Origin: Leptasterias polaris
Taxonomy: Eukaryota > Echinodermata > Asteroidea > Forcipulatida > Asteriidae
Assembly (NCBI GenBank): GCA_037783415.1
Contig: JAZGTN010000044.1
Span: 3,357,501-3,421,500 of the forward strand
Length of the DNA: 64,000 nt
Direction: 5' to 3'
Part shown: positions 1 to 10,679 of the stretch, piece after piece
Layout of the letters: every line of letters begins with the position of its first letter
Position numbering within the stretch: the stretch's first letter is position 1
Notes under the pieces: model-generated
Told to the model about the DNA's origin: nothing
Database searches by the model: none
What the model saw: the letters and a program-made list of their open reading frames with translations, nothing else
Position numbers and translations under genes: made by a program

Positions 1-1767
1 TTCTGTCAGGCCTTCCACATACTTCCCGCTGGTAAGGTAATGAATTAATAATAATAATTAATAATAATAATAATTTATTCAATTTATATTGCGCTCTCTC
101 CAGGACCAGCCTGTTCGAGGGCGCATAACAATAAAAATTCCATTAAGAAAATTAGTCCATCCGAGGATGTTCAAAAAGATGCAAATTACAACAAAAATCC
201 ATAAAAATTACAGTAAATTACAAATATCTTCACACATTGAGTTACGAAACGACTTGACATGCTTGTGCGTCCATAACACTACTGTAACAGCTCATGGGCG
301 ACGCCATGACAGCTAGAGACTAGAGGAACACTCAGTGATGCGGCACAAAATTGACTACTTTCGCTAGCTGCGCGCAGGCATGAAAATTAATGACGTAATG
401 TGATATATTTAGTCATCTGGAACGTTTAGTACACCGGAATGCTCAGTGCGCGACAGCGGGTAGGTGGTGTAGGCCGTTTGAGAAACCACCGCGCGGGCTA
501 CGGCTTGGACATTAAGCCCCTAAAATCACCCGCTTTCTAAGCAACTAACGGAGCCCAAGCAAAAAGCACAAGCCTTGATTTCGATAACGGCACCTTGTGG
601 ACGCGGTCATGGCGGTGGCATGCGGAAATGACACTTGGCATTATTTGTGCATTCAATTGATTTGGTTTAGCTGAACGGGCTATATATACGTGGCAGTGTT
701 ATAGTGTACCATCCAAATACATTTTAAGGGAGATACCCCTGTCGATACATACTGCGCCAAAACTTCCAACATTGCAAATATTTTGCTTTTTCTTGCCTAT
801 AAAATATAAATAAACCCATCATTTCAAGAGTTTACATGTGCTACCGGACGTGACTCATGACGCCTTCATTTAAGAACCAAAAACTAGTACTAAGCTGCAG
901 TTGCAACATTGATAGTGACTGGAATCTTCTCTTGTAGGATTTTGTGAGTATTCAATTTAACATAATATGCCAAGCAGCATGGAATGGACTAACGTGTTGT
1001 TATTAAATGTCCCAAAAAGATTCCGATATTAGGTGACTCTGCAAGTGCAATGTGTTTGAGTTGTAGCTTGCAACAAATGAAAAATAAAATAACTATACAA
1101 AAAATGGTCTGTGAACCTAAAACAGAGAAATAGGCTACGTGTCATCAATTTGAAATGTAAAGTTGATAAACACACTTTTAATCTAGACCCAGTAACTGGG
1201 CGCTGTACTCGTTATTTTAAAACTTTGACATCAGTCTGCAGATGTCGAAAAGGGGGCGGGGGTGTATAGGCCTACATTACCCCAGTTACTGGGTTTACCT
1301 TTAGTCATAGTCCTAGGAATATCAAGACCAAAATTAGGAGTCAACCCCTGATCAATTTGCTGAGGTGTGGTTGAGAAACGAGCAATAAGTTTTGATGGCC
1401 CAAAGAAAAATTAACTTGAAGCTTATTTTTCCAGCCAACGTCTGCTACAGGTTGTGCTCATATCAATTGCTGACATAAATTGATTTTGTGGTTGTTTGTA
1501 TTTTGAACGTAAGCGGGCGAACTAAGTATACACTGTAAAGTTATAGTTTTGGTATCATTGGTGAGTAGTCATCTCTTGATGACAGAAATGCAAATTCTTA
1601 CAAAGGTTTTGTTGATATTATATAGTTGCATCCTTAGCCAACTATTCTCCAACAACATATATTTAAAAATATATGCTTATATGTTTTTGTCGATTTTTTC
1701 TTTCTTTTGTTTTTAATTCCGTTTTTTATTTATTTTTTTATTTTAACTACAGCACCTTTTGTTAGCA
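1..1767. other. Noncoding sequence upstream of the TRIM-like gene
   Basis: I see no gene here. An (AAT)n-rich tract (about 42-76) leads into a motif like the 'tatagcgc' SINE family found elsewhere in the window. A 13-bp near-palindrome CCCAGTAACTGGG (about 1189-1201) is repeated in inverted form (about 1281-1293). Just before the TRIM start, a T-rich tract ending in ACTACAG (to 1752) looks like a splice acceptor, so the TRIM coding exon may be preceded by a noncoding exon that I cannot place. Confidence 0.5.
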
Positions 1768-2811
1768 ATGGCGGAAGAAGCATCAGGTTTTTCCGGTAGG
1801 ACCAATATTCACAGCAAGTTTCAATGTGGTTTTTGCCACAAGAGATTAAGGGACCCCAAACTCTTACAGTGTTTGCATAACTTCTGTGAAAAATGCCTGG
1901 TTAATCAAGTGCCTAGAGGTGTTTGGAATAATAGTTGGGCAATTACATGTCCATTGTGCAGCCAAACAACAGCATCCAGTAATGGTTTCCAGAATTTGAA
2001 AACCAACTTTCATCTCATCGGACAACTAGAGGATGCACTGATCAAAGAGGAATTATTAAGTGAGGAGTTTGGTCAGCCTATTTGTGATTTGTGTGATCTG
2101 GAGAAAAAGGCCGTGTCGAGATGCCTTGATTGTAGCATGTACTTGTGTCCTAGATGCAAGACGATACATCGGCGCATTGCTGTATTTTCCAAACACACGA
2201 TTGTCTCACTGGATGAGCTTCGTTTAGGTGAGGTCACCAAGACCTTCCGGAGACAAAAGAGAGCGGATAAATGCCGTCCTGGTTGGAAAGGAGCATCTGA
2301 GCACTTAATCACAATGTCAGTATCCTCAAATAAGACAGTGACCAAACAGATGATAAATAATCTTCAAAAAGCACTAGGTGATTACAAATCCACCCTAAAG
2401 AGCATTGCTGCATACAGAGCAAAGTTGAAGGATGAATCAAGAGAGTTGGAAGAGCAAGTAAATGTAACCGTAAGAGAGATCACAAAGAAGGTTGAAGAGG
2501 AAGAAGCCCGTCTCCTCAAGGAGATTGCTGATAGGCAACAGGAGAAAGAGAAATTTATAACAATTAGTAAGAAGAACCTAGAGGCTGCAATGCAACACAT
2601 GAGTGATTCATTGGAAATGGCAATCGATGTCACTGAGAATGCTTCAGATCAGAATTACCTTGGCTTAGTCCCACTTATCCACAAAAATATTGAGGATCTG
2701 ATAAGCAAGAGACCCGACAAAGTCTATAGTGGATTACCATGGCGGATGTTCAGGGAAAGCAGTGGAATTGGTAGTTTGAACGAACGCTCTTATAAAGGCA
2801 AGTATACTTAA
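1768..2811 (+). CDS. TRIM-like protein: RING, B-box and coiled coil
   Basis: A 347-residue protein encoded without introns. A C3HC4 RING finger uses C20, C23, C35, H37, C40, C43, C61 and C64. A B-box-type zinc site follows (C106, C109, C119, C122, C127, C130, H134, H143). Residues about 195-275 are rich in K and E with a heptad-like pattern, as in the TRIM coiled coil. TRIM proteins of this layout are usually E3 ubiquitin ligases that dimerise through the coil. I chose ATG 1768; an in-frame TTG lies 9 bases upstream. No NHL, filamin, PHD or SPRY domain follows. The frame ends in TAA at 2809-2811, but a possible splice donor (GTATAC, 2802-2807) sits just before it, so a C-terminal domain on a later exon is not excluded. 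The exact TRIM subfamily is not recognisable. Confidence 0.85.
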   Translation: MAEEASGFSGRTNIHSKFQCGFCHKRLRDPKLLQCLHNFCEKCLVNQVPRGVWNNSWAITCPLCSQTTASSNGFQNLKTNFHLIGQLEDALIKEELLSEEFGQPICDLCDLEKKAVSRCLDCSMYLCPRCKTIHRRIAVFSKHTIVSLDELRLGEVTKTFRRQKRADKCRPGWKGASEHLITMSVSSNKTVTKQMINNLQKALGDYKSTLKSIAAYRAKLKDESRELEEQVNVTVREITKKVEEEEARLLKEIADRQQEKEKFITISKKNLEAAMQHMSDSLEMAIDVTENASDQNYLGLVPLIHKNIEDLISKRPDKVYSGLPWRMFRESSGIGSLNERSYKGKYT

Positions 2812-3540
2812 AATAAATTCAAACTCTGGTCCAGACTGTTGTGAGACAGTCCACAAACTGTGATTTGTTGCCTTTAAATCAGGAGGAAGAAAACCTATGT
2901 TAGCCTAAAAACCTCCATCCCCTAAGTGGTAACTCTTAGTCTTATATAAACGCAAAAATACTTTTACAAAATTGCAACTCTGGACAATTCTATTGAGGCA
3001 CATGAATTATGATTTTAATCCACTTTGACTTTTGAACAGGGGAAAAAACCTCAAAAACTTAAATACCTAGCCCAACAAAAAAAGGGCAAACGAAAGGTAC
3101 ATTTAAAAAAATAAACATTAGGCCTAGATTAAAAAAGCCTATACATGAAAAAAGAAAATCGTTTTTAAAACAGAATATCAGTTTCAACCAAAAATTGCCC
3201 AACAAAGTAGCGAAATAAAATAAAATAAAACATTGAAAAGAAATTATAAAATATGGCTTTGTGTTGTGGCTGCTATTGCATTTTTTGTCTATATACCTAT
3301 GGACAGGATGGATTTGGTGGTTCGTTATATCATCAAAAAAAAACGTCGAGGTTAGGCCCTAGTATAACTAAATTAATTTTCTGTTGATTCATTTAATTTC
3401 GAAGCTTCGTTTTAAAGTAAAAACCAAGAAATTTTAGTCAACGTTTCCCTTGGCGAACCACTGTTTGTAAGACACCAGCTTTTAAAATAAGATTAAATGT
3501 CAATGCCATGGCTTCAGCTTTCCTAAATATTTTTTTATTA
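2812..3540. other. AT-rich noncoding stretch
   Basis: No coding signal or clear repeat. This is the 3' flank of the TRIM-like gene. AATAAA-like words (for example near 2812 and 3220) could serve as poly(A) signals, but none is decisive. Confidence 0.4.
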
Positions 3541-3542
3541 TA

Positions 3543-4570
3543 GGTTTTCTCGGTCAATTTCGGCAAATGAGCAGCCGATTTCATTTTCGTGCGTTCGAAT
3601 TAAAGCTATTTTGCCTCTCCAGTTACTGCGTTTCAAATTCAGAATTCAGGCATTCAATTTCGTATTGAGGCATTCAAATTCCTTTTGCACTGTGTTCAAT
3701 TTAGCATTTCATCATTCTTTTTCGTGACGCACAATCATCATTCAATTTAGCAAAGCTGGTTCGACTGGAGATTTTACTGGTTTAATTTTTTTCAATTTCG
3801 TAAAGAGGCAATCAATTTCGCTAAATGAGAATTCAAATAAGTACGACTAAAGAAATACGAATAAACAGATAATCTGTATTAGGCAACTGTTTCGTATCTT
3901 CACTTTAATTCAGGCAAACCTTATTTTCTTTATTTATGGTTCCAGTAGACTTTACATTGGGCCCATGATGTTTTTTCGTCTTTGTTTTCTCCTATATTCT
4001 TTTTTTGGGGGGATCTTTATTGGTTAACTGGCCTAATTTTGTATTGTGTTTGGATGGGGTGTTTCTTTATGTTTTTCCTGGTGTTTTTGTTGTTTATGTT
4101 GTTTCTTCCTCAACCATCAATCTGTTGGCGTCCAGACATCTTGGCGTAGGCCTATATGTTTAGGTATGGTTGTACCACAAGCTGCAACTTCTTGAAATAT
4201 GTGTGTAAAACTGTAGCAAAAGCTCGTCTTCGAAGTACAAAGTGACTCAAGTGCAAATAAGTGAACCGTAGGCCTATATGCCTTATTAACAAAGCGTTTT
4301 TTAGATTGCACAAATTATAAAAATGACTGCCCAAAAATGAATTTGAATGACCAAACACACGCCTCAAAAAGCTCCTGTGAATTTGAATGCTGCTTTGATG
4401 AATCGTTAAATTGAATGATTATTTTGTTACATCGAATGACGCAACAGTACATTTGACTAGTCATAAAACGAAATCGAATGACCCTTTTTAGTAGCATTCG
4501 ATTTCGCGCGAAATAGAATAGCGTGGTGGTTAAATTGGCTGCTCATTTGCCGAAATTGACCGAGAAAACC
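3543..4570. mobile_element. 1,028-bp TIR DNA transposon (non-autonomous), copy 1
   Basis: The ends are perfect 34-bp inverted repeats (3543-3576 and 4537-4570), beginning GGTTTTCTCGGTCAATTTCG. TA dinucleotides flank both sides (3541-3542, 4571-4572), giving TA|GG...CC|TA. No transposase ORF is present. A second copy at 18527-21018 shares both ends and the internal sequence. TA targeting is typical of the IS630/Tc1/mariner group, but without a transposase the superfamily is inference. Confidence 0.9.
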
Positions 4571-5774
4571 TATATATACATCAAATAATAAACTACAAGG
4601 GAAACTGACTGGGTAAATTTTAAATGATTTTGGGTTGAACAAGGAAAAATTGTATACAAGTATACAAATCTTACATCCCGTTATAATGATACACAAGATC
4701 ATAACTTATAATTGTATATTTTGGCGGTACTGTTTTTTATCACAATTCTATACAGTAGCATGAATTTGTGTAGGCCTAACACTGAAGTCAACTGAGAAAA
4801 CGTCGTATCGATACACAACACTGCTAGCGCGCGTGCTCCCGATTGCTGTGTGTGTGTGGCTCTCTGGGCATGTTCAGACAGCTTACTAAAGTTAGACCCG
4901 AACCGGTTTAACTTTACGAGCAGCGGGGGGCGGTCGTAAAAATAAAACTACCTTGCGTTCAGACAGCTCTAAGTTAAACCCGATACGGTTTATCTTCGGT
5001 TTTAAGAGGTCAAACAGCACTGTGACCCAACACAACAACATCCGGTTTATTCACAAAAGCACGCGCATGGCCCTGTCTATATTATTGCCAGCGCTGGCAA
5101 CATTCACATTTTGCAATCAGTTTTATTTTTTTTAACAGGAATTTTAACACCGAGCGGGTGTTAAATACCTCGCATTTTTAGATTGCGTTTTTTCCAATGT
5201 CCTGATGCCATCCGATCGTCCCAAAGTGTCGCTATTTTCGTTTCGTCCCCACGTCCATTCTTTTTTTCCCACAGGATATCGGCACTTCTTCTTTGTGGAT
5301 CGATGAACCAGAACCAGAATGTATGTACTGACTGCATGTATACAGATCACGTGCGTGAAGGTATTTCTGCCAGGCAGCCAATAACGAATTTTCCTATTGG
5401 TTGATGTGTAGGACATGGATATTATTGGCCAATAGGAAAATTCGTTATGAGCTAAATGTTTTAATAGGGGGGATTGGCAATCTGGGAGATTTTAGACGTG
5501 CACGTGACGTGTTGGTATATTGATGTCTGGAGTTTGACGCATTTTTTGTGATCTGTAAAATTCTGGATAGGCTACTCCAATTTACCGTCCGGTCACTACG
5601 TTTCTTAATTATACCACATCACACCAGTGATTACAACTTTGGGAGGCTAACCGACAGACATATACAGGTGTAAAGAACGGGATATTATAGCTTTGATAAT
5701 TTCATATCGTATCGTTACCACAGTGTATTATTTACTAATGGCCTACATTTATAATTCTAAGAACTGGTACTTAT
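4571..5774. other. Noncoding stretch with repeat fragments
   Basis: No gene is seen. Positions 4869-5020 contain two arms of a GTTCAGACAGC... repeat, related to the element at 10471-10675. A perfect 20-bp inverted repeat lies at 5381-5448, and an 11-bp hairpin around 5141-5166. Confidence 0.5.
5381..5448. repeat. 20-bp perfect inverted repeat with CCAAT motifs
   Basis: Arms 5381-5400 and 5429-5448 are exact reverse complements with a 28-bp spacer. Each arm ends at a CCAAT/ATTGG motif facing inward. It could be a foldback element or a paired CCAAT-box promoter element; nothing nearby decides. Confidence 0.7.
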
Positions 5775-5827
5775 TTGCATCCAATAGTTGATGGACTGCT
5801 GATTGTAAAAGTATATACATTAAAACT

Positions 5828-6052
5828 CTATAAACCTAGTGACTGTGAGACTTCCAGTTTTTCGTACAAGGCTTCCCTGACATACATGTCCTTAGCTGTA
5901 TCTAATACCCAACGGCCATGTTTTTTAATTAGTCTATCAGGAATCCCTCCTTTAGCCGCTTGTGTAGCGCCTCCTGAACGCAAACTATGAAGACCATAAG
6001 TTTCCACATTTGTCACAAAATCTTTCAATATATCTCTAAACACCCCTCTCAT
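5828..6052 (-). pseudogene. DIRS tyrosine recombinase, C-terminal part
   Basis: This fragment carries the catalytic box HSLRSGGATQAA (the H-x-x-R motif), a later HGRW, and a candidate nucleophile tyrosine in DMYV. These are the C-terminal signatures of DIRS tyrosine recombinases, which integrate circular cDNA by recombination. The upstream half of the same domain lies at about 6780-7000 (minus), separated by a 716-bp inserted element. The gene is therefore disrupted. Confidence 0.85.
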
Positions 6053-6054
6053 TC

Positions 6055-6770
6055 TAGACTTGATTCAAGTCCCTTTCTCGTGCGAGGTTCCTAACGTAAC
6101 GCGCCAGCATGCAGCCACAGAATACCAGTGCGCCCTCACCGACAAAATGTAGTTATTTATGCGGTGGCGATCAAGGGACTTGACGGGGTCGTTTCCTACT
6201 CCACGCATTTGAATAGAAAAATCTCCCCAAATGGGGAGATGTACAAATCCAATGGGAGCGTGGAAGTGCCGCCCCTTTCATTTAGTATTCATCTTGCTCT
6301 GTGACGTTTGTATCATGTATCTATGGACGTAAGCATCTCCAGAATGGCTGCCGGGCGGAAGAGGGGGTGGGTGTTTTAAGTCGCTAAATTGCATTTGTCA
6401 ATAATTCAAAGTATGCATTTGCAAACAATACCAATCCCAATGTATACGTAATATTAACTTGAATTCAAATAAATTTGTAGTTTTTATATATATTCATGCA
6501 TTTCGATCCTCGACAAAGTACTTTACCACCCCCGCAAATAAAAAAAATCAACGAGTCTTCTTTTTGAACGCGTTTGATTGGACAACAAGTAATGCGCCAT
6601 AACTTTGCATATTCGTAAGTGAATAAATTTACATATCAGGCAACTGCGGGTTCGTCAAGTCCCTGTCCCGCGCGCGGAACAGGTTGGGGAATGCAGAGCG
6701 CAAAATAATAGTTTTCTGACGATGAGGCAAGGAAGGGCCTTGCACGGGATTGGGACTTGAGTCAAGTCTA
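6055..6770. mobile_element. 716-bp miniature element with 9-bp TSD, copy 1
   Basis: The termini are TAGACTTGATTCAAG... and ...CTTGAGTCAAGTCTA, bracketed by the 9-bp direct repeat CTCTCATTC (6046-6054 and 6771-6779). It has no coding capacity. A second copy lies inverted at 53440-54204 with its own 9-bp duplication. Duplications of 9 bp suggest a Mutator-like element, but this rests on length alone. The insertion lies inside the DIRS recombinase frame. Confidence 0.92.
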
Positions 6771-6779
6771 CTCTCATTC

Positions 6780-7020
6780 TGGAATATGATATCGGTCTGT
6801 TCTCTGCTCTAAGATTGAAACCAGAATTGAGTTTATTGACAGAGCCTAATATGAATTCCTCCGAATTTGGGGAAAACTTACACAAACTTATGTATCTTTC
6901 CAGAATCTTAACTGGGCACGTGGTTCCACTTGTTCTACTTATAACCGTCCACGCCCCCTCTCTATGCTTGCCTAGTTGTTATCATACAAGTATTATCAAG
7001 GCTCTTCAGCCTGCCTGTTA
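6780..7020 (-). pseudogene. DIRS tyrosine recombinase, N-proximal part
   Basis: On the minus strand the translation includes a CPVKILERYI segment and, later, NRPISYSRMR running to the edge of the inserted element at 6770. Both match the strand/helix region before the catalytic HxxR box in DIRS recombinases. Upstream, around 6960-7140, short repeated words ('ggctct.cagcctgcctg') interrupt the frame. Confidence 0.7.
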
Positions 7021-7186
7021 GCATGTTAGATATGTACAAGTATTCTCAAGGCTCTACAGCCTGCCTGATAGACATGTGAGTATTCCGAGTCTCTACAGCC
7101 TTAAGGCTCTGTCACCTGCATGTTACCTGCAAGTATAGCTGCATTTAATTAATGAACGATAGACGTAATGCCAGCATTTTGAACTT

Positions 7187-7375
7187 TATACAATTGCTGC
7201 TCGATATGGGGCAGAGGGAGGCCCCCCTCTATTGTGTCTTCATTGTGTTCTGGGAATCTCAGGAATTCTTTTGAGAATTTTAGGGGGGGTGCTTCTGTAT
7301 ACAAGAGGGAAGAGTGTGTTAGGGTTAGGGTTAGTTTGGGGGGGCCTCCCTCTGCCCCATATCGGGCATGGTATA
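7187..7375. mobile_element. 189-bp foldback MITE with AACTT target duplication
   Basis: Inverted arms about 30 bp long (CGATATGGGGCAGAGGGAGG... in each) form the element. TATAC/GTATA ends are flanked by the 5-bp direct repeat AACTT (7182-7186 and 7376-7380). It interrupts the DIRS pol/recombinase region. With one AACTT copy removed, the DIRS frame on either side lines up again, which confirms insertion after the DIRS element. Its interior contains TTAGGG repeats (7319-7334). Confidence 0.85.
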
Positions 7376-8315
7376 AACTTTGGGAATGACTCTTTAAAGA
7401 GTGGTCTCCCACTCTTACCGCACACAAATGACTCATATGATGCTGGGAATTCTCTATACTCCTTTACTTGAGAAATAAAGGAACCATCACATGAATTGAC
7501 TAATAATGGCCAGAATATTGCCGACGGCCAATTTGGAGTAATCAAGGTGCCTATTGCTTTGCTGGATCTTAATTGCAAAATTGTTTTAGCAATGAGAGAA
7601 ACTGGTGGAGCTAGCCAATTGTTCTCACCTGACCAATTTTCTGTAAATGCATCTATGCTTTCGGATTTGGGGTTCCAGAATCTGGAATTGAAGCGATTGG
7701 TCTTCCTGTTTTGGAAATTAGCAAATCTATCTATGGAGTGAGGACCCCACAGTGAGTCTAATTGGCTGAAGATTGAACCTGAAATTTCCCAATCATCATA
7801 GTCTACGATGCGACTTTATAATAAATCGGCTTGTTCGTTCTGGGAACGTGGAATCCACTCAGTTTTAAGGCCAATTCCATATCTTACGCATATTGAGTAA
7901 ATTGAACATGCAATGCTCTGAAGATCTGGTTTGCCACTGCGCATTTTCAATAATCCGTGCAACGTTTTGACTGTCTGTGAACCATTTTACATTATTTCCG
8001 GTCAGAATAGGCACGAAACTTTCTAACACAATATGAACAGCCTCCAGTTCTTTTCATGGCAATCCCAAGCTCCATGTGCAATGCTTTATCTACACCCACT
8101 ACGTAACCTGCTCCACCAACATTGCTTGCATCTGAATACACCACCTTATGGTACATGACATCATTTTTCATTGGGATAGGTTCCAAGTTGGAAAATATTT
8201 GAACTCCAAAAATACAACTCTTGTTTGGATACTGATGATAACGTGATGCCGATTGTATGTCACAAAGCATGGCTCTAGTCATCAGACGTGCAATATTGCC
8301 CAGCGCGGGTGTCAT
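7376..8315 (-). pseudogene. DIRS RNase H and linker region
   Basis: On the minus strand, the segment at about 8150-8020 reads VVYSDASNVGGAGYVV, the first acidic block of an RNase H. A KWFTDSQNVARII segment (about 7945) is the later one. Further on, VDYDDW (about 7800) and TLITPNWPSAIFWPLL (about 7540) are blocks typical of the DIRS pol C-terminus. Stop codons break the frame at several points, so the gene is inactive. Confidence 0.75.
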
Positions 8316-8332
8316 GGCTATTATTTGGCCAA

Positions 8333-9491
8333 CTACACTGGCAATATACGCTTAACCTGTACTTTATTGCATTTTGCGAAAAGAACAGAGTTTGTAACGA
8401 TGCGTTCTATTTTGGACTGCAACGGACAGATAAAGCCCTTCCCTGTATCTAGTTGAAAACCTAGCCATTGGCAAGAAAGTGACGGTTCCCAGTGTGATTT
8501 TTGCACATTAACAATGAACCCTGCCTCTTCCAAATCTTTGCGCACTGCGTCTGATTGGTACTTTGCCTCTACAAGGGATGGGGCCATGCCCAAGCCGTCA
8601 TCTAGATACACTATTATTTCTTTGCCCTCTTTTCTCCACTTATTGACTAATAATAATATACGCATTATTTTTGTGAAAATATACGGTGCTGAAGTTAAGC
8701 CAAAAGGTAACGCCAAGAATTTGTAGAAGTTGTTGCACCAGGCAAAGCCAAGGTATTGGGTGTGGCCGGGGAGTATGTCGATGTGATGATACCCACTTTT
8801 AAGGTCAAATGAAAACATATGTTTGCCTTGTCTAAGATAGTTACTAGCAGTTTTAAGGCCTTCAAATTTGACAGATTGTTTCCATACATGGTAATTGACT
8901 TTACGCAAATCTAAAATAAGACGCTTTTTGCCATTTGATTGCACTGAAACTGAAAGGGGGCTCACATACCTTTGGTTGAACAGTGCATTGTATAATACTG
9001 CCTACCCTGAGAAGTTGGGAAATTGCATCTGCAACGAAAGCGGAATGTTTAAAAGCTGACCGGTTATTATTTGCCACCATTGATTGTGGGAGAGTATGAA
9101 ACGGAATTGCATAACCCAATACTATTGTATCTATAATAAACTGGTTACTACTGCATTTTTCTTGCCAAAATTTGACATGTTTCTTTAGTCTTCCTTCCAA
9201 ACGCATACCACTATCACATTGTTCCCAATCGAACCTATCTGATGGTAATGTGTGCCCAACTAACATGTACTTATCTTGGAATGTGTCTACTTTATGTGTT
9301 CCGGGCGTCTCTGGCAGACGTGATGAAGCTTGAGGTTGCTGGTGCGTTGTGCCGGCCTGGCTGTGAGAAGGGGCATTCCTTTCTCCAGTGTCCACTGGAC
9401 CCGCATGAAAAGCATACACCTGGTCTTGTGCGTGCTTGGAATTTGGTGTTGTCGGCGATGCTTGGTGTTGGAGTTTGGGGAGTGGTACCAT
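8333..9491 (-). pseudogene. DIRS reverse transcriptase, frameshifted
   Basis: Two overlapping minus-strand frames (9491-8901 and 8965-8333) make one RT. The first holds the N-terminal GRLKKHVKFWQE and SAFVADAISQLLRVGSI blocks. The second holds KKRLILDLRKVN, FSFDLKSGYHHI, the PFGLTSAPYIFTKIM block and the active site VYLDDG (about 8600). The join near 8960 needs a frameshift, so the copy is damaged. YLDD in place of the common YxDD is normal for DIRS elements. Confidence 0.88.
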
Positions 9492-9996
9492 TGTAGAGAC
9501 GAAACCGACTGCTTCCCCTAGTTGTTTTGGCTCTTTTCATCTTCCTGACTGCTCTTTCCTCTGCTCCGTTTATTCTTTTCTCGTCCTCGGAGTCCGAGGC
9601 CAAGTCATTCGTTTGGTATTCACGAACTGTCTGCCATCCTCCTTCGCTGGAATCTGCCAAACGGATCAGCTTTTGTCTGGTTGACATTTTCTGTATGGCT
9701 TTATCAATATGCGAGCTGACTGCTGCAATATCTCCTGATTTGCATGCATCTGACGCCTTGACCATTATTTCTAGGACATCACGATTGAAATCGAACTGTT
9801 TTTGATTACCCTCTCTTTTCCATTTTGTCGATGTTGAAGTCTTTATTTTTTCGTTGATGGCTTGAATCGACTCTCTCTGATTATTTAGCAACTCTGCTCG
9901 CAATGTGGAACATGAATCTTTAAATGTCCGTTGGATTTCGCTGGTCGTAGCCTGGAATGCATGTAAAATGCGATCTGTGGATTCGTTGGCATCCAT
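9292..9996 (-). CDS. DIRS gag-like protein with zinc knuckle
   Basis: An ORF of 234 codons from ATG 9996-9994. Near the C-terminus, CFSCGSSGHWRKEC is a CX2CX4HX4C zinc knuckle of the type that binds retroelement RNA. The central part is rich in charged residues (EDEKRINGAEERAVRKMKR). It overlaps the start of pol in another frame (9491-9292), as is usual for DIRS gag/pol. This frame is still open, unlike pol. It is a retroelement gene, not a host gene. Confidence 0.75.
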   Translation of the reverse strand: MDANESTDRILHAFQATTSEIQRTFKDSCSTLRAELLNNQRESIQAINEKIKTSTSTKWKREGNQKQFDFNRDVLEIMVKASDACKSGDIAAVSSHIDKAIQKMSTRQKLIRLADSSEGGWQTVREYQTNDLASDSEDEKRINGAEERAVRKMKRAKTTRGSSRFRLYNGTTPQTPTPSIADNTKFQARTRPGVCFSCGSSGHWRKECPFSQPGRHNAPATSSFITSARDARNT

Positions 9997-10099
9997 AGTA
10001 AAGGTAAGTATCAATTAGTGCGCTTAACAAAATGTGTGTGTGCGTGTGTGTGTGTGTAGCCTGTCGGTACGCAGATGGCTCTTAAGGCCACGCCTTGCC

Positions 10100-10106
10100 T
10101 TTTATA
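10100..10106 (-). promoter_or_regulatory. TATA-like box at the 5' end of the DIRS element
   Basis: The minus strand reads TATAAAA about 105 bp upstream of the gag ATG, within a GC-rich block that includes the hairpin CTCCGCG-CAA-CGCGGAG (about 10133-10149). Position and motif suggest the retroelement promoter, but this is inference. Confidence 0.45.
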
Positions 10107-10470
10107 CCTCAGTGCCCACAGCACTTCTTATTGCTCCGCGCAACGCGGAGTGATATTCACCAGTAAGAACCTAATTTCTTTCTAATTCGCCACTCAACCG
10201 AAAGAAATTACATTTATTGACGTGTTGATTTTCAAGCAGGAACCAACTGACATGGCTGAAAATGTAGCGTTATTACAAATTTATACACGATCGTATTCAA
10301 AGAGATTTTTGTGAAAACGAACCTAAATTACAGGTGAGCAAGATGGAAATAACCCGAACGAAAGACCACGCTTTCTCTCATTTCGACACGTGTTCGTTGA
10401 GGCGTGCGTAAAGACGTCTTTCAGGTCAACAGTCACCGTGGAGGACTTTAAAACCGGATGTCATTCTGTC

Positions 10471-10675
10471 CACACGCCGTGTTAAAAGATAAACCCGAAC
10501 TGGTTTAGACTTAGACCGTCCCGCTGGACGGTCTAAGTTTTGGGGTTTAGACCTGATCCGGTCTAACTTTGTTTGCGTTCAGACGCAACAGAGTTGAACC
10601 ATAGAGCAAGGACTATGGTTGAACCAGAACCGGTTGAGTTAGACCAACTTTAGACCAACTTTAGTACGGCGTGTG
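10471..10675. mobile_element. 205-bp miniature TIR element
   Basis: The termini CACACGCCGTGTTAAA and (inverted) CACACGCCGTACTAAA match at 14 of 16 positions. The interior holds several half-sites of the form GAACCGGTT/AACCGGTC and a hairpin around 10523-10542. Related arms occur at 4869-5020. There is no clear target duplication. Confidence 0.6.
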
Positions 10676-10679
10676 AACG

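Larger units (their letters stand above)
5775..10200 (-). mobile_element. Decayed DIRS-type retrotransposon
   Basis: Read on the minus strand, the order is gag (9996-9292), pol with RT (from about 9491) and RNase H (to about 7990), then a tyrosine recombinase (about 7000 to 5828). This is the DIRS order: recombinase in place of integrase and no LTR pair. Frameshifts (near 8960) and in-frame stops show decay. Two unrelated miniature elements interrupt it at 6055-6770 and 7187-7375, each with a clear target-site duplication. Outer boundaries are approximate. GT-rich sequence and a TATAAAA box lie at the 5' end (about 10020-10110). Confidence 0.85.

Noticed and set aside
7319..7334. Telomere-like TTAGGG repeats
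   Set aside because: Only two full units plus a part, inside a foldback MITE in a DIRS element; not an internal telomere array.
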